A stretch of DNA of 64,000 nt from Sphingobium_A sp965228065 (lineage in GTDB: Bacteria > Pseudomonadota > Alphaproteobacteria > Sphingomonadales > Sphingomonadaceae). The position numbers and the translations under genes were made by a program. Positions 43,049-52,261 of this stretch are shown here, piece by piece. Within the stretch, counting starts at the first letter, position 1; each line of letters starts with the position of its first letter. The stretch covers positions 2,728,001 through 2,792,000 of the forward strand of contig OZ245788.1 in the NCBI GenBank assembly GCA_965228065.1. The letters run 5' to 3'. The notes below the pieces were generated by a model that saw nothing but the letters and a program-made list of their open reading frames with translations, searched no databases and was not told where the DNA came from.

Positions 43049-43083
43049 GCGGTATGGCAACCATCGCCATACCGCTCTTTTTT
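43049..43083 (+). terminator. Rho-independent terminator after the Usp gene
   Basis: Ten-base arms GCGGTATGGC and GCCATACCGC with seven-base loop, followed by TCTTTTTT. Near-ideal intrinsic terminator, 41 bases after the stop; it also separates this unit from the convergent ATPase gene. Confidence 0.9.
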
Positions 43084-43193
43084 GTGCGATTGCGTGGCAA
43101 AGGTCTTTCCGGCCGGTGATCATGCCAATGAGGCCTTGAAGGGCAATTTGGGCGTGGCGGCTTCTCGCGGGAAAGACATGCAGTGACCGAGCG

Positions 43194-45767
43194 TCAGTCG
43201 CGCTCGGGGATGGCGATCCGCTTCAGGCCCTCAGCGCACACCAGATATGTGACGACGAGAAGGAGGATCGCGCCCATCACGAGAGCGCCCGGCGCCGCAA
43301 ACCCGATCACCGATGCAAAGGGTAGAAACGGCAAAACCAGCGCGACTGCGAGACAGCCCAGCGCCGTCGCCACAAGTGCGGGATGGGCGCGGTCTTTCCA
43401 GAAGGGACCGGCGGTGCGGATGATGAAGACGACAAGGATCTGGGTTGCCATGGATTCGATGAACCACGCCGAGCGGAAGGCGGCGACGTCGACGTGAAAG
43501 ACCCGAACGAGCGCGACGAAGGTCGCGATGTCGAAGACGGAGGAAAGCGGCCCCATGATCAGCGTGAAGCGCACGAGACCCCGCATATTCCAGCCGCGCG
43601 GTGCCGCGACATCGCGCGGATCGGCATGGTCGAACGGAATGCCGACCTGGGACAGGTCGTAGAGCATATTGTTGAGCAGGACCTGCACGGCAGTCAGGGG
43701 GAGGAACGGCAATACCAGCGAAGCCAGCGCCATGCTGAGCATGTTGCCGAAATTGGAGCTGGTGCCCATCCGGATATATTTCATGATGTTCGCGTAGGTT
43801 CGCCGCCCTTCCGCAACGCCGTCGGCAAGAACGTTCAGGTCGGCGGCGAGCAGGATCATATCCGCCGCCTCTCGCGCCACGTCGGTTGCGCCATCCACTG
43901 ACAGGCCGACATCTGCCGCCCGGATCGCGGGTGCATCGTTGATCCCGTCGCCAATGAAGCCGACCGTCCGTCCGCGCGCTTGCAGCGCGCGGACGATCCT
44001 GAGCTTCTGATCGGGGGAAATCCGCGCGAACAGATCGACATCATCGACGCGGGCGGCAAGCGCCGCATCACCGAGATTCGCGATTTCCTCGCCCGTCAGT
44101 GTGCCGTCGACCGAAAGCCCGAGCGCGCGTACCAGATGCTCCACCACCACCGCGGCGTCGCCCGAAATCACCTTGATCCGTACGCCAGCGGCTTGCAGGC
44201 GTGCCACCGCGCTCGTCGCGCTCTCCTTTGGGGGATCGACGAAGACGCACAGGCCCGCGAACACCAGCGCCGAATCATCGTCGGTTTCGATGCGCGCGCG
44301 GCCGGCAGCCTCCTTCCATGCTACCGCCAGCATGCGCTGGCCCTGCGCCGCATATCCGTCGTGCAATCCCGTAATCCGTGCCCTCAACCTGTCATCAAGC
44401 GGTACCAGACTGCCGTCGGACGCTTCGGCCTGCGTGCTGAGCGCAAGCAAGGGTTCGGGCGCGCCTTTGACGATTTCCAGGCGCCTGCCGGCTTTTTCGG
44501 CGAGAACCGATACCCGACGGCGCTCGAAATCGAACGGCCGCTCGTCCAGTTTGGTCCAGTCCGTGATCGGGTGAGCGCCAAGATGCGCTAGGACGGCTTC
44601 GTCGAGCGGGCTTTTGAGGCCGGTTTCGAACAGTGCATTGATTGCTGCGAGTTCGGCGACACGTTCGCTGTCGATCCCGTCGATCCCGGGATGCGCGACC
44701 ATCGCGATCCGCGCTTCGGTCAGCGTCCCGGTCTTGTCGGTGCACAGCACGTCCATCTGGCCAAGATCGTGGATCGCCGACAGTCGTTTCACGACGACCT
44801 TGGCCGCCGCCATACGTTGCGCGCCCCGCGCAAGCGCGACCGTGACGATCATGGGCAGCAGTTCCGGCGTCAATCCCACCGCCAGCGCCATGGCGAACAG
44901 AAAAGCCGGCAGTGGCGGCCTGCCGAGCGCGAGATGAGCAAGCAGTACGAACAGAACGAGGAAGATCGTCAGTCGGACGACGAGAACCCCTAGCTGGTGA
45001 ATGCCACGTTCAAACGCCGTTGGCGGCTGGTCTGCGTCGAGTGATGCCGCAATCTGCCCGAAGCGGGTGCGCGCGCCGGTCTCCACGACGAGCATCGTCG
45101 CGGTACCGCCGATCATCGAACTGCCATGGAGCAGCGCGTTCGCCGCATCCGCAATGTCTTCGCCAGTGCCCATGTCGGCACGTTTCTCGACCGGATAAGG
45201 TTCCCCGGTCAGCAGTGCCTGGTTGACCTGAGCGGCGTTGGCCGTGACGACGATGCCGTCGGACGGTACAAGATCGCCGGCCGCCAGCATGACGATGTCA
45301 CCGGGGACGACTTCGCGGACCGGGCAGTCCCTCCATTGTCCGCCGCGCAGAATCCGGGCGCTGAGCGCGATCGATTTTTTGAGCGCCTCGGCGGTCGCCT
45401 CCGCCCGCCGCTCCTGTACCATATCCAATATCGTCGAAAGCAGGACCATCGAGACGATGATGACGAAGCTTGCCACATCGCCGGTCAGTCCCGCCACCGT
45501 CGAGGCGACAAGCAGGATGGCGATCAGTGGGTTGGCCAGGCGCCGTCCGAGATCGACGAGAAGGTGTCGCCGTCTGGTACCGATAATTTCGTTGGGGCCG
45601 TATTCGGCCAGGCGGCGGGCTGCGTCAGCGTCGGTCAGCCCTGCCGGAGTGGTTTGGAGCGTCTCGAACAACATCGCACCCGGCTGACGCCAGAAATCGG
45701 ACGTCGCAGCCGTCACCGGTCCCCGCCCATCAGGTGCGGCAACGAACGGAACGATCGAGGACGTCAT
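43194..45767 (-). CDS. Magnesium-importing P-type ATPase (MgtA/MgtB-like)
   Basis: P-type (type IIIB) ATPase of 857 residues, moving Mg2+ into the cytosol. The phosphorylation motif is VLCTDKTGTLTEA; the actuator is LTGEPYPVEK (TGES-type); hinge motif FIGDGINDAPAIRAADVGLSVDGATDVAREAAD is intact. About ten membrane segments, with the AVGLTPELLPMIV helix expected for ion coordination. ATG 45767 with GAGG upstream was chosen; a 40-codon upstream extension has no family similarity. It is divergent from the PHB synthase gene over a 240-base region containing a FixJ-like site. Confidence 0.92.
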   Translation of the reverse strand: MTSSIVPFVAAPDGRGPVTAATSDFWRQPGAMLFETLQTTPAGLTDADAARRLAEYGPNEIIGTRRRHLLVDLGRRLANPLIAILLVASTVAGLTGDVASFVIIVSMVLLSTILDMVQERRAEATAEALKKSIALSARILRGGQWRDCPVREVVPGDIVMLAAGDLVPSDGIVVTANAAQVNQALLTGEPYPVEKRADMGTGEDIADAANALLHGSSMIGGTATMLVVETGARTRFGQIAASLDADQPPTAFERGIHQLGVLVVRLTIFLVLFVLLAHLALGRPPLPAFLFAMALAVGLTPELLPMIVTVALARGAQRMAAAKVVVKRLSAIHDLGQMDVLCTDKTGTLTEARIAMVAHPGIDGIDSERVAELAAINALFETGLKSPLDEAVLAHLGAHPITDWTKLDERPFDFERRRVSVLAEKAGRRLEIVKGAPEPLLALSTQAEASDGSLVPLDDRLRARITGLHDGYAAQGQRMLAVAWKEAAGRARIETDDDSALVFAGLCVFVDPPKESATSAVARLQAAGVRIKVISGDAAVVVEHLVRALGLSVDGTLTGEEIANLGDAALAARVDDVDLFARISPDQKLRIVRALQARGRTVGFIGDGINDAPAIRAADVGLSVDGATDVAREAADMILLAADLNVLADGVAEGRRTYANIMKYIRMGTSSNFGNMLSMALASLVLPFLPLTAVQVLLNNMLYDLSQVGIPFDHADPRDVAAPRGWNMRGLVRFTLIMGPLSSVFDIATFVALVRVFHVDVAAFRSAWFIESMATQILVVFIIRTAGPFWKDRAHPALVATALGCLAVALVLPFLPFASVIGFAAPGALVMGAILLLVVTYLVCAEGLKRIAIPERD

Positions 45768-45930
45768 CGGGGCGCCTCGGCACAGCCGCCAACAACGCGT
45801 TGCTGTCCGATCGAACCGGTGTCGCCAGGACATGTTCGGGCTCGGGAATGCTGCATGCCCACGCCAGTGCTCCTTTGCCTGTGGCAATACGGCGGAACTG
45901 GACCGTCGCGGCGCACTTACGAATCCGTTA

Positions 45931-45942
45931 AGCTACGTAGCT
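45931..45942 (+). promoter_or_regulatory. FixJ-like palindrome upstream of phaC
   Basis: AGCTACGTAGCT is a perfect 12-base palindrome. It contains CTACGTAG, seven of eight bases of the GTA(A/C)GTAG half-site I recall for FixJ. It lies 65 bases before phaC and 164 before the divergent ATPase gene. Binding by the island's FixJ is inference. Confidence 0.45.
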
Positions 45943-46006
45943 CTCCCAAGTTCGGCTGCCTATCGGCCAGGCTAGAAGGCGGCTCACACCGCAGGAGTCG
46001 CGTCAG

Positions 46007-47788
46007 ATGAAAGCCAGCCTCATGGCCGACAGCCGTGCTTGTCCATCCAAGCCCGACGATCCGCTCGATGGCGCCGCCCGTATCATTGATCATGCGACCG
46101 GGGCCGCGATCGCGCAAATGACCGGCGGTCTTTCACCCGCCTCGATTGGCGCCGCATTTCGCGATTGGCTCGATCATCTCGCAATCGCGCCGGGCAGGCA
46201 GGCGCAACTCATTGCCGAAGCCAACCGCAACACGGAGCGATTTCTCGACTATGCTCGCGCGATCGTCCTGTCACGGAAGTCTGTGGGGCCCTGCGCCGCA
46301 CCCACGCCACAGGACCGGCGCTTCGAAGATCCGGCATGGGCTGGCTGGCCGTTCAATCTTGTTCATCAGGGCTTTCTCCTCACTGAGCAATGGTGGGATG
46401 AGGCGTGCAGTTCGGTAGGCGGCGTGACGAGCCGCCACGAGGACATGGTGCGATTCGCAGCACGACAGATGCTTGATATGATGGCGCCGTCGAACTTCAT
46501 CGCCACCAACCCGGTGGTCCAACGCCGGATCGTCGAAACCGGCGGCCGTTGCCTGATCGACGGTGCCACCAATTTCCTGGACGACCTCAATCGTGCATGG
46601 TTGCGGGAGCGCCCGGTTGGGGCGGATCGCTGGCGGCCGGGGATCGAAGTGGCCGTTACGCCCGGTGAGGTTGTCTTTCGCAATCGGCTGATCGAGCTCA
46701 TCCAGTATCGACCGGCAGGCAACACCGTGCATGCGGAGCCCATTCTCATCGTACCGGCCTGGATCATGAAATTCTATATTCTCGATCTGAGCCCTGAAAA
46801 TTCGCTGGTGCACTGGCTGGTGAACCAGGGGTTCACGGTCTTCATGATCAGTTGGCGCAACCCTGGCGCCGAAGACCGCGATATCTGTTTCGACGATTAC
46901 CGCCGGCTCGGCGTCATGGCTGCGCTCGATGCGATCCAGGCGATCACCGGCAGCGGCAAGATCCATGCGGCGGGCTATTGCCTGGGGGGCACATTGCTGT
47001 CGGTCGCCGCCGCCGCCATGGCACGCGACGGCGATGACCGCCTCGCGACAGTGTCGCTGTTCGCCGCGCAGACGGAGTTCAGCGAGCCCGGTGAGCTCGG
47101 CCTCTTCATCGATGCGGCGCAGATTCACTTTCTCGAGAATCTGATGTGGGCCCAGGGCTATCTCGACAGCCGGCAAATGGGCGGGGCGTTCCAGATGCTG
47201 AGATCCAACGACCTGCTCTGGTCTCGCCTCATCCATGGTTATCTGATGGGTGAGGCGGAACCGATGAACGATCTGATGGCCTGGAACGCCGATGGGACAC
47301 GATTGCCGCTGACAATGCACAGCCAGTATCTCCGACAGTTGTTTCTTGGCGACGACCTTGCCGAGGGACGGTTCGAGGTCGACGGTCAAACCGTTGCACT
47401 CAGCGACATAAGAGTGCCGATCTTCGCGGTGGGCACCGAATGGGATCACGTCGCGCCATGGCGCTCGGTGTTCAAGATCCACATGCTGACCGAAACCGAG
47501 GTCACCTTTCTGCTTGCCAGCGGCGGCCACAACGCCGGGATCGTCTCCGAGCCCGGCCATGAAGGCCGGCATTTCCGGATCATGACGCATCCCGCGTCGC
47601 GCGGCCATCTCGATCCAGAAGGCTGGCAGGCGCGTGCCGAGCTCCATGACGGCAGCTGGTGGCTCGCCTGGGGCAGATGGATTGCGGACCGTTCGACGGA
47701 CCAGTGCCCGCCGCCGCCCCTCGGTGACGCGGAGAAAGGCTATCCGCCGCTCGGCGCTGCGCCAGGCACCTATGTCCTCGCAGGCTGA
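46007..47788 (+). CDS. phaC: Poly(3-hydroxybutyrate) synthase
   Basis: PHA synthase of 593 residues, class I by length, building storage polyester at granule surfaces. The lipase-like box is GYCLGGT with the nucleophile Cys325. The catalytic Asp is in GTEWDHVAPWRS and the His in ASGGHNAGIV. Further class I features: the N-terminal helical domain to about 210, ILIVPAWIMKFYILDLSPENS and VFMISWRNPGAED. Together with PhaB it forms a PHB route; a thiolase must come from elsewhere. The 3' end overlaps the next gene by 17 bases. Confidence 0.93.
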   Translation: MKASLMADSRACPSKPDDPLDGAARIIDHATGAAIAQMTGGLSPASIGAAFRDWLDHLAIAPGRQAQLIAEANRNTERFLDYARAIVLSRKSVGPCAAPTPQDRRFEDPAWAGWPFNLVHQGFLLTEQWWDEACSSVGGVTSRHEDMVRFAARQMLDMMAPSNFIATNPVVQRRIVETGGRCLIDGATNFLDDLNRAWLRERPVGADRWRPGIEVAVTPGEVVFRNRLIELIQYRPAGNTVHAEPILIVPAWIMKFYILDLSPENSLVHWLVNQGFTVFMISWRNPGAEDRDICFDDYRRLGVMAALDAIQAITGSGKIHAAGYCLGGTLLSVAAAAMARDGDDRLATVSLFAAQTEFSEPGELGLFIDAAQIHFLENLMWAQGYLDSRQMGGAFQMLRSNDLLWSRLIHGYLMGEAEPMNDLMAWNADGTRLPLTMHSQYLRQLFLGDDLAEGRFEVDGQTVALSDIRVPIFAVGTEWDHVAPWRSVFKIHMLTETEVTFLLASGGHNAGIVSEPGHEGRHFRIMTHPASRGHLDPEGWQARAELHDGSWWLAWGRWIADRSTDQCPPPPLGDAEKGYPPLGAAPGTYVLAG

Positions 47789-48821
47789 GCATCGGGAAGC
47801 CGGCGGTCGCTGGCGCACCTGGTTCTTCGGCCTCATTCTGATCGCCGCGCTGATCGGCGCGGTCCTGCATTGGGGCGAGATCGAGGATTTTGCGGCACTT
47901 TTGACGACGGCCGAACCCGGATGGCTGGGTCTGGCGATCATCTTTCAGCTGTCGACTTATGCCAGTGTCGCGGGTGGATGGTCGACGGTGCTCCGGCGCG
48001 CTGGAACCCCCAGAGCGCTGCATCGCCTTATGCGTATCGCGGTAACGAAACTCTTCGCCGACCAGGCGCTGCCCAGTGCCGGCATGGGCGGCAATGTTTT
48101 GCTGGTCGACCAGCTACGCGCCATCGCCGTGCCGCGCGGAACGGCGGTAGCAGCACTGTTGCTGTCGATGATCGGCTTCTATGCAGCCTATGCGCTTTTC
48201 GCGCTCATCATGCTGGTGCTGCTCTGGCTCCACGATCGTGCGACGCCCTTGATGGCGGGGCTTGTGACGCTGCTCCTAGCCGTCTCGATCACCGTTCCGG
48301 GACTGGCCCTTTGGCTTCGCAACCGCGGGAGCGCGCCGCTGCCGCCGCGCGTCGAGAAGATCGGTTTCGTGCGCGCGCTTGTCGAGACCGTAGCCGATGC
48401 GCCGGACGAATTGCTGCGTGACCGCGTGCTGATCGCCCGCGTGACCGCATGCAATGCGCTCATTTTCCTGGCCGATGCGGCAACGCTCTACGCATGCCTG
48501 CATGCGCTGGGCCAGCCGGCCAGTTTCAGCACGGCCTTCATCGCCCTGATCATGGCATCGATCGTGGTGACTCTGGGCCCGATCCCGTTGGGGATCGGCA
48601 GTTTCGAGGCGACCTCGACCGCCACCTTGCACCTGCTTGGCGTCTCGCTGGAGGCGGCATTCGCGGCAACTATGTTGTTGAGGTTGCTCATCCTGTGGCT
48701 CCCGCTTCTCCCGGGCCTTCTCCTGATGCGCGGTGCGCTCAGGTCCCGGTCGCACCGAGTTCGAACAGACTCTCGAGCCAACGGGTACGATGCGCCGCGT
48801 CCCCCTCGACATTCCCGATGA
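47772..48821 (+). CDS. YbhN/UPF0104-type membrane protein (LPG-synthase TM-like)
   Basis: Integral membrane protein of 349 residues with about eight hydrophobic segments starting at WFFGLILIAALIGAVLHW. The motifs LFADQALPSAGMGGNVLLVDQLRA and GPIPLGIGSFEATSTATL are the central and C-terminal signatures of the UPF0104/YbhN group, related to the flippase part of lysylphosphatidylglycerol synthase. No synthetase domain. It may move lipids or regulate polymer export. The start overlaps phaC by 17 bases. Its last 83 bases overlap the convergent oxidoreductase gene, so the basic tail could be longer than needed. Confidence 0.8.
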   Translation: MSSQAEHREAGGRWRTWFFGLILIAALIGAVLHWGEIEDFAALLTTAEPGWLGLAIIFQLSTYASVAGGWSTVLRRAGTPRALHRLMRIAVTKLFADQALPSAGMGGNVLLVDQLRAIAVPRGTAVAALLLSMIGFYAAYALFALIMLVLLWLHDRATPLMAGLVTLLLAVSITVPGLALWLRNRGSAPLPPRVEKIGFVRALVETVADAPDELLRDRVLIARVTACNALIFLADAATLYACLHALGQPASFSTAFIALIMASIVVTLGPIPLGIGSFEATSTATLHLLGVSLEAAFAATMLLRLLILWLPLLPGLLLMRGALRSRSHRVRTDSRANGYDAPRPPRHSR

Positions 48822-49323
48822 ACAGATGATCGATCGGACCGATACCGACGAACTTGAGAATGTTGCGCTCCAGGCTCCTGACGCTGTGTGCACCGTAAAA
48901 TGCGCGGTAGAAGATGGCGGGCATACCCATGGTGACGATGATCCGGGCCGTTCGCCCCTTGAGCAGCTTGTCCGGCAGCCTGCCCTTGCCCGGTGCGAAT
49001 GCGAAGCCGGGGCGCATGACCTGTTCGAGAAATCCCTTGAGCAGGGCGGGTATGTCGCCAAGCCAGAGGGGATAAAGGATCACGATATGCTCCGCCCAGC
49101 GGAGCGATTCCTGCGCGTGCCGGATCGTGTCCGGAGCGACGTCCACTTCCCAGGCCCGACGCGTGCGGATCAGGGGAAATTCGAGATTGGCGAGCTTCAG
49201 ACGGCGCAGTTCATGGCCAGCCGACAGAGCGCCGTCAGCATAGCGCGCGGCCAAAGCATGGATAAAACGTCCCTCATCCGGATCTGGATGGCCGTCGATG
49301 ATCAATATGCGCCTGCCACTCAT
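48739..49323 (-). CDS. NAD(P)H dehydrogenase (quinone), flavodoxin fold
   Basis: Enzyme of 194 residues beginning ILIIDGHPDPDEGRFIHALA. The flavin and substrate motifs VILYPLWLGDIPALLKGFLEQVMRPGFAF and ARIIVTMGMPAIFYRAFYGAHS follow the NQO2/MdaB family. It is shorter and clearly different from the two related enzymes elsewhere in the island. Its ATG overlaps the end of the large acyl-CoA synthetase gene by four bases (ATGA), so both are translated together. Confidence 0.87.
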   Translation of the reverse strand: MSGRRILIIDGHPDPDEGRFIHALAARYADGALSAGHELRRLKLANLEFPLIRTRRAWEVDVAPDTIRHAQESLRWAEHIVILYPLWLGDIPALLKGFLEQVMRPGFAFAPGKGRLPDKLLKGRTARIIVTMGMPAIFYRAFYGAHSVRSLERNILKFVGIGPIDHLFIGNVEGDAAHRTRWLESLFELGATGT

Positions 49324-52001
49324 GACACGACCTCTGGGGTCAAGGTGCGGCGGACGATCCGCATCGACGCTTCCCGCGGATCGGCGATGGAAACAAAGCC
49401 CATCTCGCGTTCCATCCGAAGCGCTGCATCATGGTCGGCACATTCGATCGCCTCGACCGCGCCGATGCCTTCCGCCTTCGCATAACGCAGGACATGTTCG
49501 AACAGCGCCCAGCTTATGCCTTGACCCTTCATGTCCTCCCGGGTCGTGAGCGCGACCTCTGCGCGCATCCGATCGGGATCGGCGGCGAGCATGGCTGTGG
49601 CGAGAAGTGCCCGGCGCTCCACGTCGAAGGCCAGGAAAGTGATCGTCCGGCGATAGTCGACCCGGGTCATCATTGCGAGCTGGTCGTGGCCGACCGTCCG
49701 GACGGCGCTCAGGAAGCGATAGCGCAGATCCTCCGCCGACACATGTCGGAAGAAATCTGCCAGCACTGGTTCGTCGTCAGGTCGGACGGGTCGCACAAAG
49801 ATCGCCGTACCCGACTGGGTAAGCAGTTCCGATGACCATTGCATGGGCGCCGGCCGGATTGAAAGCCGTGAGCCGATCGCAGGATCCGCCGTGATCCGCA
49901 CGCGCGCATCGAGCGCGAGCACGCCTTGCGCGTCGACGAGCAGGGGGTTGATATCGAGCTCGACGATATCCGGCAGCACGACGCACATCGCCGATAACGC
50001 GTCGAGCACGCCAGCGACCGCGTCGACCTTGGCCGCCGGCTCGTTCCGGTAGCCGGCGAGAAGCTTTGCGATGCGCGTGCGCGCGATCAGCGCATGCGCC
50101 CGTGCATCATCGATCGGCGCAAGATCCAGGGCCTTGTCGGCGAGGATCTCGACCGCGGTTCCGCCAGCGCCGACCATCAGCACCGGGCCGAAGGTCTGAT
50201 CGGTTGCGATGCCGGCGATCAACTCACGGGCATGCGGCCGAACCACCATTTCCTCGACGGCATAGCCAGTGATGCGCGCATCGGGGTAGTCGCGCGCGAT
50301 CCGCGCCTCCATTGCACAGGCCGCCGCGGCGGCCGCTTTTCGATCAGGCAGGTTCAGCGCTACACCACCGACATCCGACTTATGGGAGATGTCCGGCGAA
50401 ACGATCTTCACGGCATAGGGCGGCTTCAACCACCCGCAGATCTCCTCGATCTGTTCGACCGTCGCAGCAAATCGGGTCGACACTGTAGGAATGTCGAAAG
50501 CCCTTAGTAGCGCCTTCGCCTCGATTTCGGACATGACTGTACGCTTCTCGGCGCGGACCTGGGCAATGAGCTCCCTTGCGGCTGCGATATTCACCTCGGG
50601 ATCGTGGGTCGCGACCGGTTCCTCGGTCAGCGACAGCCTGGCCCGGCGTGCCGCGAGCAGATAGCCAAAGGCGCGCACGGCATCATCAGGCGTGGTATAG
50701 ACCGGGATTGACGCGTCAGCCATCATCTGGCGCACCGCTTGGGCATTGGCATCGCCCAGCCAGCAGGCCAGCACGGGTTTGCCGATATTGCCGGCGCGCG
50801 CTGCGCGAACCTCGTCGATGACGGCCGAGGCGATATCCACCACCTCGGCCGTGCCGGTCGGACAATTCATGACCAGGACGCCGTCGTTACCCTTGTCCCG
50901 CAGCACCGCATGGACCGCATCACGATATCGTTGTGATCCCGCGTCTCCGATCACATCCACCGGATTTCCGTGCGACCAGCCTGCTGGCAGCGCGGCATCG
51001 AGCGTCGTCAGTGTCCTTGGGGACAGTGGGGCGAGCGTCGCGCCTGCCGATGCGAGCGCATCGACGGCAAGAATGCCGGCGCCGCCGCCATTGGTGACAA
51101 TGGCCAGCCGGTCGCCTTGGGTCGCATGACGGGCACAGAGAATTTCCGCCGCGTCGAACAATTCCGTCAGCGTATCGACCGCGACGATCCCGGCGCGATC
51201 GAACGCCGCCAGGTACACATCATAAGATCCGGCAAGCGCACCGGTGTGCGACATCGCCGCCTTGGCCGCTGCCGGCGATCGTCCTGCCTTGATCGCAATG
51301 ACTGGCTTGCCATGCGCCGCAGCCCGCGCCGCCGAGAGGAACTTGGCCGCGTCGGTAACACCTTCGATGTAGAGCAGGATCGCATCGGTCGCCTGATCGA
51401 CCGCGAACAGGTCGATCAGGTCGCCGATATCGACATCGGCCATGTCGCCAGCCGAAACGATCCCTGAAAAGCCGATGCCACGCATGTTCGCCCAGTCCAG
51501 TATGGCGGTCACCAGCGCGCCGCTCTGGGAGATGAGTGCAAGCCGTCCCGCTTTCGCCGGAGTCCGGGCGAATGTCGCATCAAGCTTCGCATGCGGAGCC
51601 ATCACCCCCAGGCAATTGGGGCCCACAATGCGCAATCCATATGGCCGTGCGGCATCGAGCATCGCCTGGCGCAGCCCATTAGCCTCGGTGATGCCTGCCG
51701 AGATCACGACCGCGCAGCGCGTGCCGATGGCGCCGAGATCGGCAATGATGCCGGGCACGTCCGCCGCCGGTGTCATGATGATCGCCAGGTCGGGCGGTGC
51801 TGCAAGGCCCTTGACGGATGGAGACCAGTCAATGCCGGCGCGCTCGACACGATGCGGATTGACGACATGAATCGGTCCGTCGAATCCGGCGGCCAGGACA
51901 TTGTCCAGTACGACTGCCCCCAGCGATCCGGAACGCGCCGATGCGCCAATCAGTGCAAGTCTGGTGGGATGAACCAGCGCCGACAGATTTCTGATGGTCA
52001 T
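49320..52001 (-). CDS. ADP-forming acyl-CoA synthetase fused to GNAT acetyltransferase
   Basis: Protein of 893 residues. The N-terminal part is the alpha unit of ADP-forming acetyl-CoA synthetase: CoA-binding LALIGASARSGSLGAVVLDN, GPNCLGVM and SHTGALAGSYDVY (phospho-His loop). The ATP-grasp beta unit follows at about 500-720 (PYAVKIVSPDISHKSDVGGVAL, GAGGTAVEILADKALDL). A GNAT domain ends the protein (~735-890: RPVRPDDEPVLADFFRHV, EVALTTREDMKGQGISWAL). This is the layout of Pat-type lysine acetyltransferases, though the synthetase catalytic His region looks complete, so ATP formation from acyl-CoA is also possible. Coupled to an NQO gene. Confidence 0.87.
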   Translation of the reverse strand: MTIRNLSALVHPTRLALIGASARSGSLGAVVLDNVLAAGFDGPIHVVNPHRVERAGIDWSPSVKGLAAPPDLAIIMTPAADVPGIIADLGAIGTRCAVVISAGITEANGLRQAMLDAARPYGLRIVGPNCLGVMAPHAKLDATFARTPAKAGRLALISQSGALVTAILDWANMRGIGFSGIVSAGDMADVDIGDLIDLFAVDQATDAILLYIEGVTDAAKFLSAARAAAHGKPVIAIKAGRSPAAAKAAMSHTGALAGSYDVYLAAFDRAGIVAVDTLTELFDAAEILCARHATQGDRLAIVTNGGGAGILAVDALASAGATLAPLSPRTLTTLDAALPAGWSHGNPVDVIGDAGSQRYRDAVHAVLRDKGNDGVLVMNCPTGTAEVVDIASAVIDEVRAARAGNIGKPVLACWLGDANAQAVRQMMADASIPVYTTPDDAVRAFGYLLAARRARLSLTEEPVATHDPEVNIAAARELIAQVRAEKRTVMSEIEAKALLRAFDIPTVSTRFAATVEQIEEICGWLKPPYAVKIVSPDISHKSDVGGVALNLPDRKAAAAAACAMEARIARDYPDARITGYAVEEMVVRPHARELIAGIATDQTFGPVLMVGAGGTAVEILADKALDLAPIDDARAHALIARTRIAKLLAGYRNEPAAKVDAVAGVLDALSAMCVVLPDIVELDINPLLVDAQGVLALDARVRITADPAIGSRLSIRPAPMQWSSELLTQSGTAIFVRPVRPDDEPVLADFFRHVSAEDLRYRFLSAVRTVGHDQLAMMTRVDYRRTITFLAFDVERRALLATAMLAADPDRMRAEVALTTREDMKGQGISWALFEHVLRYAKAEGIGAVEAIECADHDAALRMEREMGFVSIADPREASMRIVRRTLTPEVVS

Positions 52002-52261
52002 GATCGGTCTCGCATTTGAGCGGGCGCAGTGCTGCCCGGCCGTCAGATGCCCGAGCACGACGGCGACCGACATTCGTAGATTCCCGCATGTCGGCCCGCC
52101 TACGGCTGCAATAGCTGTTTCGCCCGCCCCTTAAGCATGATCACGTAGGGATGGGAGATCACGTCATTTTGGATCGACGCCAGAACGACTATGATGGCGA
52201 CCATCGCGGACGGACCGGCGAGTCTCGCAGGCCGAACGCATGGACGGAGGATGACTCTCGG

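Noticed and set aside
46271..47941. Open frame of 556 codons opposite phaC
   Set aside because: phaC has its catalytic triad and full length on the other strand; the antisense product has no recognisable fold.
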